From Prosapia bicincta (lineage: Eukaryota > Arthropoda > Insecta > Hemiptera > Cercopidae), in contig JBAIZL010000006.1 of assembly GCA_036971475.1 (NCBI GenBank), forward strand, positions 66,325,898-66,389,897: 64,000 nucleotides of DNA. The letters run 5' to 3'. Below the pieces are notes generated by a model. The model saw nothing but the letters and a program-made list of their open reading frames with translations. It was not told the origin of the DNA and did no database searches. Both the position numbers and the translations under genes were made by a program. The stretch's first letter is position 1. Each line of letters begins with the position of its first letter. Positions 1-11,014 of this stretch are shown here, in pieces.

Positions 1-274
1 GTAAATTCATATTTTATGACCTTTAATTTTTAAATTTATAATATTCGAAAATTTCTCATTTTCTTTAAATAAACGGCTTATGGCCAAAAACCTTTTTTAA
101 TTTTAATCTTCATTATTTTAAATATTCTGAGCACATAAATTCATTTACTTAGCATACAATTTATTAAAATTTTATAAAGAGTGAAGTCATTGTTTTAAGC
201 TTGCAAATTTGTTTGAATTTAATAAAATTAACTAACTAAATTTGACGTGACTGATTTCGAATAAAGAAAATGAC
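1..274. other. AT-rich intergenic sequence, nothing recognised
   Basis: Very AT-rich sequence with no long open frame and no repeat or motif that I can name. It runs into a distinctly GC-richer segment at about 275. Confidence 0.5.
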
Positions 275-660
275 TTGCCAAAGATGTTCTTGCCGGTCCT
301 TGGGGTCCCTCGTCTGGATTCCCTGGTCCTTGGACACCGGAAGTCGCCATCCCTGGTTCGTCGGTGGTGGTTTCCCTCTATTCGAGCGTCCTGGAGGCTG
401 AGTCTGGAGCCTTCATCCTTGGTGGTCCTGGATGTCGAAAGTGCTGAGGTTATGGTCCATCTGGCCTGCTGACGGTCTCTACTCGCGGTCCAGCATAGCG
501 TCCCGCGGCACCTCGTGTTAGAAAATTTTTACAGACTGTCTCTAAAAGCTTAGAGACCAAGTATATATAGCGGTGAATTTAACCTACCGCACCCCGCCTG
601 CAAGTTTGCTATCGCTCGATTTATTCCTTGTACAGGCAAGTCGGGCAACGAAACTGTTTT
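275..660. other. GC-rich island with a TATA-like box, possible mobile-element or promoter remnant
   Basis: About 260 bp (275-535) are clearly GC-richer than the surroundings, with several CpGs and repeated GGTCC/CCTGG words. A TATA-like run (AGTATATATAG) follows near 559-569, then a CCGCACCCCGCC stretch. This could be a solo LTR, the 5' region of a retroelement, or a CpG-containing promoter. I could not find matching terminal repeats or an adjacent gene. The 65-codon open frame at 275-472 carries no recognisable domain and I do not treat it as a gene. Confidence 0.3.
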
Positions 661-1080
661 AGCTTGCATAGTTTGATAATTAATTTTAGAACACTGAAAA
701 ATGTCTATTTTATTTAAACGGCTGTAACTTTTTTGTTTCTTAAGTTTTTTGAATTCTGTTTTCTCTAATGTTCATTCTAGGTTATTGTGGTTCTTTTGAA
801 ATGTCGATGAAAGTTCTACGTGGTTTGGTTCGAAAAATAGCTTTTTTAGGCACTTAGAATTTTTTCGCTTCACTCTCGATGTTCAAATTTAGTTAGTTAT
901 TACAAATTCATTTTATAACATTCTTTAATGTGGCTTAACTATTCTATTTACTGTTTTATTTAATTTTTCCCTCTTTATTAATTGTATAATTCCCTACTTG
1001 ATTATTTTAAAAACAGCTTTATTTCTAAAAAACAGGAAATTACTTATTTCCCACTTGCGACGGTCTCTCACCCCGTTGCA

Positions 1081-1147
<67 letters not shown>

Positions 1148-1270
1148 GCTATGCACGCACACACACACACACACATATATATATTTATTTATTTATATAG
1201 GTATGCACACACACACATATATATATTTATTTATATAGCTATGCACACACACACACACACATATATATAC
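1081..1270. repeat. Compound (CA)n/(TA)n microsatellite with nested ~50-60-bp units
   Basis: A short (CA)n run is followed by about 27 TA dinucleotides. After that come two to three copies of a compound unit in which TTTATATAG, CTATGCA or GTATGCA, (CA)n and (TA)n alternate. The open frames that cross it encode only IY and HT dipeptides and are not genes. Confidence 0.9.
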
Positions 1271-3734
1271 ATGTTTGACACGCCCTTATGAGAATAAGAT
1301 TGTTATCGCTTGCTCTTCTTTTAACAATGGCTGAAATTTTCCGCAAATTATCTTACCTAGCGAACACATGTGGTAAAATAAAATTGAAGAAAATTAAATT
1401 GTTTCTTTTGAAACTCTAATTTGCCCTACTTCCTGGCGTGAAGTAGCAATTCGCGGAATGAGAGTTGACTATTTTATTAGAGTACAACTTCATAAAATGT
1501 TTACAAGGCAACAAATTGCACATTGTTTTACAGTAACTATATTTTGATATATTTTTGGTTAGAGTAAACATATTTTTAAAGCATTCAAAATATGAATAAA
1601 TAAATACATTTTTTCTAATGTCGTGTATTGTAGATCTTTTAATTGGGTTTATTTCGACAAGGGAAATAGTAACATTATTCTGCTCTGAGACCATGATACA
1701 AAGGTTACGACTCCACTGGCTTGATTTTAGAGTTTCCAGCTCTTATCGTACTGTTTCTGTATCACTAATTAGTGCAACTGATATAAGCTTAATTTCAAAT
1801 CTAAAGGGCAAAATGTCCAAGCACGCTTTAGGTCAAACTAAAACCCCAGTGCCTGACAATTGGCCGTTTACCAATCGTTCTTTAAAAAATTAGCAGACAT
1901 ATTGAATAATTTAAGGTTTAAAATTTCCAAAATATGTAACGTCCAAGATTGCAAAGGTTGAAGCTTGGTATATCTATTACGATAGAGTTATATTTTAATT
2001 TCTGTTCTCTTTTTAAAATCCAAGTTTTACCTGGCGAGACGCACTTTTGTCAATTTCGGTTACATTTTTTTTATGTAGCTCGGCAAATCTTGTAATGTAG
2101 ATTTAGACCAACGTCGAGAAAGAAGAAAGTCTTATTGTAGTCCATAACAGGTCATCAAACAAAGCGTAATATATTCTTGAAATTTACTTCTTTTGTTTAC
2201 TTTACACATTTGTTTGACCCTTCCCCTTTTCTTTTTTTAATAACTTCTATTAGTTCACAGTCGTTGTATATATATCTTTTTCAAATTTTCAATGTTAATA
2301 AATTTCTTTTTATTCATCCACTCAAGTTTAAATACATTTTTTTAAAACTTTTACTGGGTAACAGTAGATGCTAATACAGTTTCTTCAATTGTTATTCATT
2401 AATTAAATTGCATTATTAATTATTATTTTTAAACTGATGAAAAGTTTTCCATAAAAGGAGCAAAGTACGTAATTAGTTATTCCGTCGTATTTGGCTTCAA
2501 ATAAGAGATAAAATATATTTCAATAAACAGCTGATTTCCTGTTACAGTTTATTTGGTTGAACAGTTGTTTTAGCCCATAGAATATGTTACTTTATTTATA
2601 ATAATTGAAGTATTTATAATAATTGAAGTATTTAATAAAAAGTTCATTGTTCACTTGGTAAGAACTGAATACTAATGTTTTCTCCTCGTACGTGTTTATT
2701 ATTAAAGTAATTTTGTGCAATGGTGATATTTTTTCAAGTTCCTTTGTCAATGATGTTGCCACTGATGGTGCATAGTTTTTCTGCAGTAACGTGTGGCGTC
2801 ATTATTTCCCCTCAGCATTTAGAGAAATAGATTGTCTTGTAATGTATCCACTTGTTATGTTTCTCTACACACGCTTCTTGCATTGTATTCTTAATAAAGT
2901 GACTGATTCAGATACTAAAGCATAAAGGCGGTCACGCTTTCTAGTTACGTATAGTTTTTTCATAACTTTTTTCACTAAACTATTGTCTTTGATGTAAGCG
3001 ATTTCTAAATATCCTTTATATCAATATGCAAGATGGGATACAATTTTGAATTTGGAAAGAGCTTTGAACGAAATATTAAATTTTAATATAGCATACGCTG
3101 TTATACGTAGAGAAACAAATTTCATTTTCATAATGTGTGTTGAAACTTTTTTAATTTATGTGTTTAGTTCCAAAATACTTGAAGTGTGTGAAATTATTCG
3201 ACAATGACATTATTGTGTTTTTTTTTGTCAATCGTACAATTAATGGATTTGTTTCTCAAGTTTCATCTCTAAGAAATGTAGTGTTGAAGAATGTTCCCGG
3301 CACAGTAAGTCTGTTACAGGTGGTAATAAAACAGACGCCATGAAGTTTGAAAGTAAAACTTTATTACGCACGTTATGCTACGGTAAAATGAAAGTTATTT
3401 ACACAAGAGAACACTATAAAAGGAGGTTTTAACTATGAGAGGGGTTCTATGTACTTGTATTTGTGTTTTATGAAGGAAAATTTAAACAAACTTTCCGTTT
3501 TTGCGACTCTGCACCCCTTATATTTATCATTTCACTTACATTGCCTTTACAAATTCGTATTTTTTGTGTAGTACTGTACAATATGGAATATGTGGCTAGA
3601 AGATGTAGAAAAGAGGACTAATTATGTAATTCGAAAAGGAATGAACATCTATCGTACTATGGTATAGTCACACGTGTATTATATTTCTCGATATTTCCAA
3701 ATCGATTTCTTACTAAATCATAAATAGAGTATCT
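1271..3734. other. Intergenic AT-rich sequence, nothing recognised
   Basis: No domain, RNA gene or structured repeat could be supported. The only local repetition is a 20-bp direct repeat near 2595-2635. Open frames of 60-92 codons are present at 1416-1694, 1618-1893, 2177-2374 and 3158-3343. They have no recognisable motif, and their composition matches the AT-rich background. Confidence 0.5.
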
Positions 3735-4740
3735 GTCAGCTGATTTTGGTTTGGGGCAGTTACTCGTCAGCTGATTAGCTTTAGGTCATCTGTAGGTTAA
3801 CTGAATTTACATCAGCTTAGCTGTAGGTCAGCTGATTTTAGTTTAGATTAGCAGTTAGTCATTGATTTTAGTTTATGTCCGCAGTGGGTCAGTTGACTTA
3901 GCTTATGTCAACTGTGGATAAACTAATTTTAGATCAGGTTATCTGTGAGTCAGTTTATTTTACTTTAGGTACCAGTAAGTCAGCTGATTAAAGTTTAGGT
4001 TTGCTATCGGTCAGATAATTTAGCTTAGGTCACCTATGGGTCAGGTGATTTTAGTATAGGTTACCTGCGGGTCAGCTGATTTTACTTTAGGTCAAATGTG
4101 AGTCAGCTGATTTTAGTTTAGATTAGCTGTGGGTAAGCTGATTTTAGTTTAGGTCAGCTTTGGGCAAGCTAATTTAACTTAAGATTAGTAGTGGATCATC
4201 TGATTTTAGTTAGTCAGCTGATTTTAGTTAGCCAGCTGATTTTAGTTAGTCAGCTGATTTTAGTTTAGAACTGATGTGAGTCAGCTGATTTTAGTTTAGA
4301 TTAGCTGTGGGTAAGTTGATTTTAGTTTAAGTCAGCTTTGGGCAAGCTAATTTAACTTTAGGCTAGTAGTGGGTCATCCGATTTTAGTTAGTTAGCTGAT
4401 TTTAGTTTAGTTTACCTGTGTGTCAGCTGATTTTACTTTAGGTCAGATGTGTATCAGCTGATTTTAGTTTAGATTAGCTGTGGGTAAGCTGATTTTGGTT
4501 TAGGTTAGTAGTGGATCATCTGATTTTAGTTAGTCAGCTGATTTTAGTTTAGGTAAGCTATGGGTCGACTGATTGTAGCTTAGGTCAGCAAATTTTAGTT
4601 TAGATCAGCTGTAGGTCAGCTGTATTTAGTTCAAGTTAGCTGATTTTAGCGCAGGTCAGCTGTGGGTTAACTGATATTAGCTTATGCTAGCTGATTTAAT
4701 TTAATCACGTCTGATGAATTTAGTTTAGGTCAGATATAGG
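3735..4740. repeat. Degenerate ~30-bp minisatellite (CAGCTGATTTTAG family) with a higher-order period
   Basis: About 1 kb is built from variants of GTCAGCTGATTTTAGTTTAG followed by a GTCAGCTGTGGG-like half. The basic repeat is roughly 30 bp. Within it a longer block of about 175-180 bp recurs: the word TGTG(A/T)(G/A)TCAGCTG occurs at about 4097, 4275 and 4449, followed each time by the same series of unit variants. The array carries many CAGCTG E-box palindromes as a by-product of the repeat. It abuts the (CA)n array that starts near 4757. Confidence 0.9.
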
Positions 4741-4744
4741 ATTA

Positions 4745-4988
<244 letters not shown>

Positions 4989-5100
4989 CTTTGGTTTTTT
5001 ACTGAATTTCCATTGGCGGTAAACGTATACTGGCTACTAAGACAAAAGTTTGTTTGAAGGTCTCTAGAATTGAAAAAAAAATCACAAATTTATACACACA

Positions 5101-5153
<53 letters not shown>

Positions 5154-5155
5154 GT
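4989..5155. repeat. Recurring non-simple unit between CA arrays, with (CA)n(CG)n tail
   Basis: A 105-110-bp unit runs from ACTTTGGTTTTTT through CATTGGCGGTAAACG, CTGGCTACTAAGAC and GGTCTCTAGAATT to ATCACAAATTTATACACACA. It is followed by (CA)n and a short (CG)n run at 5139-5153. The same unit occurs at 18198-18306 and 18467-18575, again joined to CA arrays. It therefore behaves as one composite repeat with the microsatellite. Confidence 0.85.
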
Positions 5156-6739
5156 ACCGTACTGTGGTAATAGCAGTGTCTGCAACTCCACATATTGTCA
5201 CGTAGAATCAGTTCCGGCCACTTACAACAGCGTCTCTTTATGCCTTTCAACTGGACCTGTTGTTTTACGTGCATTTCTCCATTTTGGAAAAAAACAGCTC
5301 GTTGTTAATTTTCTAACATACAAATCTAGATCGTTTTTTAATACAATATTCAGACTGACGCACTATTTTACGCGTTGATTTCAATTGTGTTTTATGTTAA
5401 GAAACGTCTGCATCACGGTTTTTGGATGTTTTCACAAACTATTCTTTATTATTTACAGCCATTTTTCCTTTTCATTGTTTGCAGAAACCGCCATTTGTTT
5501 TAAACCCACTTTTAATGGGTTGGAGCAGATATTAATTTCGTCTGTTTCTGCCTTACCTCTAATTACACACAGATGCTGGTAACACATAAAGGCAGTCACA
5601 GATGGAGCAAATTATTTTCTTACAAGCGTTGTTAGTGAGATATATATTTCATCGATTTTCATTACTGTTCCATTTTAGTATTGTTTATGTGTTAATGTAA
5701 TATAGAATTATATTTACCATTTAAAAACGGTAGTGGATACGTTAACAGAAGTTATGTTATTTGAAATAGTTATCGCAGTCGGTTGCAAAAAAGGGAGTCG
5801 ATATTAGTAAGAAACAATTAGTAGCAATCCCTCTCCTAACAGCACAAAGCGTGTGTCAACCTTTAAGGATCCTGAAGGCTCTACAAATGGCTCTAGTTTT
5901 CCAAAACAGTCAACACCTAACAACCACTCAATGCACGTGGCAGTAGCTTAAGGACATTTAAAATCACACACGGCAATCGGTAAATTGAATGACCTTTTAT
6001 TCGTATTACAAGAATAATATATAGATTACGTATAAATTCAAAAAACAATATTTAATAAATAACTTCTCAACAATAACGTTTACTTCATGAAAGTTAATTT
6101 CAGATGACCCCTATATACTAATCATCATAGGCCCTACATTCATAGTGACTGATAAAGACAGTTAATTTTTTTTCGAAACAAGCTTGACTGCTATTATACT
6201 TTTCATTGTGATACTTACACCTAATACGTAAGTAACTAAATTATTATACACAATATGCGCAGCATTTGTACATATCCATTTTAACGGATGGCTCGCTCAG
6301 TAGCTGAAATATATAATAGAACAAAGGCAAGCCGCGAGTCATCGATTCAGGGCTTCGAAGAAGGAATAAAATTTATTGCAAATAAAAGCAAAGTAACTGA
6401 CAAGAGAAATCCTTACTTGTGAATATTGGCTTCAATTGGAAACCGTATATTTCTCTTGCAAAACTCTGCTGTCAGCTTTAAAGCCGAAGGCGTTATTCGT
6501 TCACAGAAGCAGTTATAGTTTGCTCTCAAATTAATAGTTATTGCGATAAGATTATCTGCGAATCATAAAGGTACAGATTTATATTAAGTTAGTATTAATT
6601 TTAAAGGTGTAAGTATGAAAAATGTATAGGTTGAGAGTGTGGATTGTAGGTTTATTCTTTAATCTATAAGTCTAGTGTACGACTAAACTCTTTAAGGGGT
6701 ATGAATATATCATCTCGTTTAGTAGTTCAGCGAGATAAT
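5156..6739. other. Intergenic AT-rich sequence, nothing recognised
   Basis: I see no domain-bearing frame and no structured repeat. A GC-richer patch at about 5830-5950 has a short open frame with no recognisable motif. Confidence 0.5.
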
Positions 6740-7432
6740 AGTCTTACTAGACCTACACAGATCTTTCTACTATGAAATGGTCTTATTATCACAACTGGTC
6801 TTACTAGCACAGATGGTCTTACTAGACCTACACTGATCATTCTTCTACTAGATGGTCTTATGAGCACAGATGGTCATACTAGCACAGATGGTCTTACTAG
6901 ACCTACACTGATCATTCTTCTACTATATGGTCTTATGAGCACAGATGGTCATACTAACACAGATGGTTTTACTAGAACAAAACAGATCTGTCTACTACTA
7001 GATGGTTTCACTAGCACAGATGTTCATTCTAGCTCAGATGGTCTTACTAGACCAAAACAGATCTTTATACTACTAGACGGTCTTACTAGCACATATGGTC
7101 ATACTAGCACAGATGGTCATACTAGCACAGATGGTCTTACTAGACCAAAACAGATCTTTCTTCTACTAAATGGTCTTACCAGCACAGGTGGTCTTACTAG
7201 GCCAAAAAAGATCTTTCTACTACTAGATGGTCTTACTAGCACAGATGGTCTTACCAGACCAAAACAGATCTTTCTACTACTAGATGGTCTTACTAGCACA
7301 GATGGTCTTACTAGACCAAAACAGATCTTTCTACTACTAGATGGTCTTACTAGCACAGATCTGCATACTAGCACAGATGGTCTTACGAACAGAAATGTTT
7401 TGCCTGTACTAGACCTACTATGGTATGTGTGA
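6740..7432. repeat. 57-bp minisatellite with 18-bp sub-units
   Basis: The best-ordered part (about 7050-7380) repeats every 57 bp: GATGGTCTTACTAGCACA, then a second GATGGTCTTACTAGAC, then CAAAACAGATCTTTCTAC. The first two parts are 18-bp sub-repeats of each other, and the 5' part of the array is more degenerate. Because 57 and 18 are multiples of three, the array has long open frames on both strands: 6860-7432 (+), 190 codons, with a 19-residue period containing TSTDGLTRPKQIFLLLDG; and 7117-7374 (-). I see no signal peptide, splice site or flanking coding sequence, so I call this a repeat and not a gene. Confidence 0.9.
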
Positions 7433-9740
7433 GGTGTTTACTCATTACATTGCGGCGTCCTCATATATTCATGCTGAATAAAAGTGTAAGGTATAATCTA
7501 ACTGAGACAAGAAATAACCCCTAGTTAATTGTAGTAATACGTGAAAATATGTATGGACAATTCAGTAATAAAAAGGTATTTGCAATTTGTTGCAAAAGGG
7601 CTAGACAATGAAGTGTAGAAATAAGAAGGGAGCAACTAAAAACGCGCTTGTTTAATGTTTAACTAGAGCAGCAGGAATGAAAGTATTTTTTCAAATGCGA
7701 GGGCTGTACTTGTCTTGATGAGTCTTGCATATTGTAGAAATTAGGGTCATTTACTAGTATACTCGCCAAATGTTCATTAGAGAATAGATTAACTCGTGCC
7801 CGGAACATATTTCCAAGTGAAGTAGTGTGAAATATATGTAGCAATTACGGTCGGTAGGAAATCATAGATACAAATTAAATCATAATCATAATTATGAGAA
7901 ATAACAATAACTACAAATTGGTGAGATACACCAATACTGTATATCTATAACTAGGCTCTTTGTAAATGGTTTATGAATTACTTACTTCTTAAGTTTTTGC
8001 TTATAGAATTATCAAACCAACTAAACCTATTCAAACTAAATTTAATTCAAACTAAAACAGTTTTGTGTGAAGTAATTCATAAGGGACTTCTATAATAATG
8101 GTAAACCACTTGAATGAAAGATTAAAGTAACCAGTATTTAAACGTGTGCATGATCAGAAAATGTTTCCTCTACATTCCGCTTGATAGCGGTAGTAGCAAA
8201 GAAAGTGATTGACGACAAAATGGTTTTTGAATTTGCAGAGCGATTCTGTAATCACAGTTCATCGTGCGTACAAAATCTTGTGCTATTGTGTTTCCTCTAG
8301 GAATAGAAGTATTTGTAAAAGGAAGAGGGTGGAGTGACGTCATGTTTGTCGGTGAAGTCACTGGGAATCCTATTCGTATAATATTGTCAGTTAAAGAAGT
8401 GTAGTAATAGTTTCAACACAACTGTGTCCAGTTGTTTGTTACAACTCTTAGAGTAGCTTGACTCTGCATGATGATTCAAAATTATTTTGCTGCTCATATA
8501 TCTATCTTGTCCATGTTCTATTTTGATTAGCACTCCATCTTAATACACAGGAAGCACTCCTAGTTTTCACAAAAGGAAAAATCACTAGCCATGGGGCTGT
8601 TGCAATCGCCTATCTGGGCATCATGATGCATGAAACGGTCAAATACAATCTGGATGAGATCTAATCAAAAGCTCTTCTACAATCAGATATTTTAAGGGGA
8701 AAGTGGCTGTCTTCTTTTATTGCTGTCAGATGCTCTTGTCTGCATCTCGGGACATATAAGATTGTTTTCTTTACTTGTTCCCCGTTATCGAACTGTATGT
8801 TGGCTGTGCTATGTATTGTATATTTTATGTTCAAGAATAGACGCTTTTATAAAACGAGAATTAAACGGGCTTAAATTTTTAATTAATTTGTCCTCCTGGG
8901 TGAAGTAAATGGCGCCGGTTTTATAATCTGACTTCCTAGACCAACCATCAATTTCCTACCATATCTACCATATAATTAGAGTGGGCAATGACTCATTAGC
9001 TCTTGCATTGACATTTTCATTTACATGTTTGGCTGTAGCAAACTGAACACAACACTAGCAAAAACAAAAAACAAAAACTGGTAATCGCAGATGACAAAAC
9101 ATCGTCAGGGGATCTACTGAAACTGTTACAGATGTCCGATCACAGAACTAAGGTCAAAACCTATTTTTAACTAATCAACTGTCCTTTGGAGCTTTGCATT
9201 TAAATGTGAGGGCTTTTATGACGACTACATTTTAAAATGGTACTATTATGTCTTTTACACTATTCTCTTCCAAACATTTTCGCGCTCCTTTTCTCTATGT
9301 TATACTGACTACAAATGTTTTATATACTGTAGAGTTTACTGAGACGTACAATGTGTGATATAATTTATACACTTTAGCAATACCTACAATAGATTTACTT
9401 AACAGTTTTATAATCTTTGAACCATTTTATGGTATTAAAATTACACTCTCCGTTTTTATATTCTATCCGAAAAAAATAAGTGACTACAAGCATTGTGATC
9501 ACAATTTGACTTGCCTAGTAGTTCAATTTGACTTGTAAAAGTTAATATTGATTAAGAATATTGAAATATTTGATTTTAATTACGTTAAAAGTATTGTTTA
9601 TGAATGTTAAAAGCTGTGCTTAAAATATTAGATTGATCAGCGAATTTTCAACATGTAAGTATAGGTCCATTCTATATAAAGCGTAATTTAAATCTTAATA
9701 GAGATGGTATTTAGTACAGACTTAGTTGATGTCTAGAGTT
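7433..9740. other. Intergenic sequence, one perfect CRE octamer
   Basis: No gene supported. A perfect TGACGTCA octamer is at 8335-8342. A 12-bp inverted repeat (TATGAATTACTT and its complement) lies near 7972 and 8070. Two open frames of about 62 codons (8170-8361 minus, 8720-8908 plus) have no recognisable domain. Confidence 0.45.
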
Positions 9741-9803
9741 GGACCTGCATTCAGTGGTAAGATGTGCGCCTATTGTTGTGACAATAGAATGTAATCCGCA
9801 CAA
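9741..9803 (+). other. tRNA-Gly-like fragment (possible SINE head or tRNA pseudogene)
   Basis: The segment GCATTCAGTGGTAAGATG resembles the 5' half of tRNA-Gly, including its A box. It is followed by a possible anticodon-arm hairpin (CTATTG, loop, CAATAG). There is no proper T-arm: the place of GGTTCGA is taken by TGTAATCCGC. This could be a decayed tRNA pseudogene, the head of a SINE, or chance. It is not a functional tRNA gene as it stands. Confidence 0.25.
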
Positions 9804-10149
9804 GTACTATAAATGTATGGATGCAGCCGGACAACACAACAATGGGTAAACGCAGCCAGTTATAGGCGATGTCATACTGAATGCCTGTTGTATTCTCGTG
9901 AACAGTACTTCGGCCGGTTCACAGTGCACTTGATACCGTCGTAAAATTGGGAAAATATCAAAATCAGTCAATAGATTTTCTTAACGTTTGTCGACAGCGA
10001 TAAAATGGTTTATTGAGTAAGTATAAATTACTATCCTCAAGCAAGAGGTAGTTTAATGTTAAAATAACGTTTGGACTACTTTAAAAGAAAATTTTATTTC
10101 TATCCAGAAACATTTCAAACCATAAAATATTTGGTATTTTTGGCAAAAA

Positions 10150-10360
10150 TATTATTGTAAAGACGTATACACATAAAACAGCGTAGCTAAGAAATTACTA
10201 GGGAGTATACATTTGTAATTACCCTATTAGCACCTCTGTGTAGTATAACGACCCCATAAAAGTTAAGGGGGATGATAAACGACCCCCACAGGAAAATTCC
10301 ACTTGTATTCTGCTCTTAAGTGCTCTTTAATGCTCTAAGTTAAGACATCCTTCTTTAGGC
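10150..10360 (-). repeat. Dispersed inverted copy of part of the segmental-duplication unit
   Basis: Read on the minus strand, this stretch matches segments in unit B (about 46030-46260) and unit C (about 55320-55530). Shared words in order include AGGTCTTAACTT, TAAGAGCA, AGGGGGTCG with TTATCATC, TTTATAGG, AGAGGTGCTAATAG and TTATGTGT. A piece of that unit therefore also exists about 36 kb away in opposite orientation, which suggests the unit contains an older dispersed repeat. Confidence 0.75.
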
Positions 10361-10479
10361 TCTAATCTGTTTAAATTTCCCTCTAATAAATATTGCAAAG
10401 GGCTACGACGTATTCTAGGTATATGGGTTTTTATATACTATAATATTTTCCCATTTAAAAGTGATTACAAAAGTGATTA

Positions 10480-11014
10480 CAAAAAGGTACGAAGGTACGT
10501 AATGTACAAGTTGCTTCATTATACTCCTACATCGTCTACCACATGCTTACGTATTACCTACATCGTTTCTATATTCATAGTTCTTCCTTATTCTTCACCA
10601 TACAAGGTAGTGCAGTGTAACCTCTGTGTAACCCTGGTAGTGAGCAGGTTACAAGGTACGTAAGGTACAAGTTGCTACATTAAACTCCTACATCGTCCAC
10701 CTCGTGTTTTCGTATTACCTACATCATTTCTATATTCATCGTTCTTCCTAATCCTTCACCATACAAGGTAGTGCAGCGTAACAACTTTTTAACCTTGGTA
10801 GTGAGCAGGTTACAAGTTGCTTAAGGTAGAAGTTGATTCATTATACTCCTACATCGTCCACAACGTCCTTACGTATTACCTACATTGTTTCTATATTCAT
10901 AGTTCTTCCTAATCCTTCACCATACAAGGTAGTGCAGCGTAAACTCTTTGTAACCCTGGTAGAGAGCAGGTTACAAGGTACGTAAGGTACAAGTTGCTTC
11001 ATAATACTCCTACA
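10480..11014. repeat. 161-bp tandem repeat, about 3.3 copies
   Basis: The anchor GTACAAGTTGCT (or a one-base variant) starts at 10504, 10665, 10826 and 10987, giving an exact 161-bp spacing each time. Each unit contains CTCCTACATCGTC, TTACGTATTACCTACAT, TTTCTATATTCAT, TTCACCATACAAGGTAGTGC and CCTGGTAGTGAGCAGGTTAC. The last copy breaks off after CTCCTACATGG. Units differ by several percent and keep length exactly. Confidence 0.95.

Noticed and set aside
275..472. 65-codon GC-rich frame as a gene
   Set aside because: No domain, no splice context and unusual composition driven by a GC-rich island. Described as an island instead.
513..680. Solo LTR starting at TGTTAG with a TATA box
   Set aside because: No matching CA end, target-site duplication or second LTR could be found.
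6287..6365. tRNA-like A and B boxes (GGCTCGCTCAGTAGCTG ... CGATTCAGGGC)
   Set aside because: The spacing is too long and no cloverleaf can be drawn.
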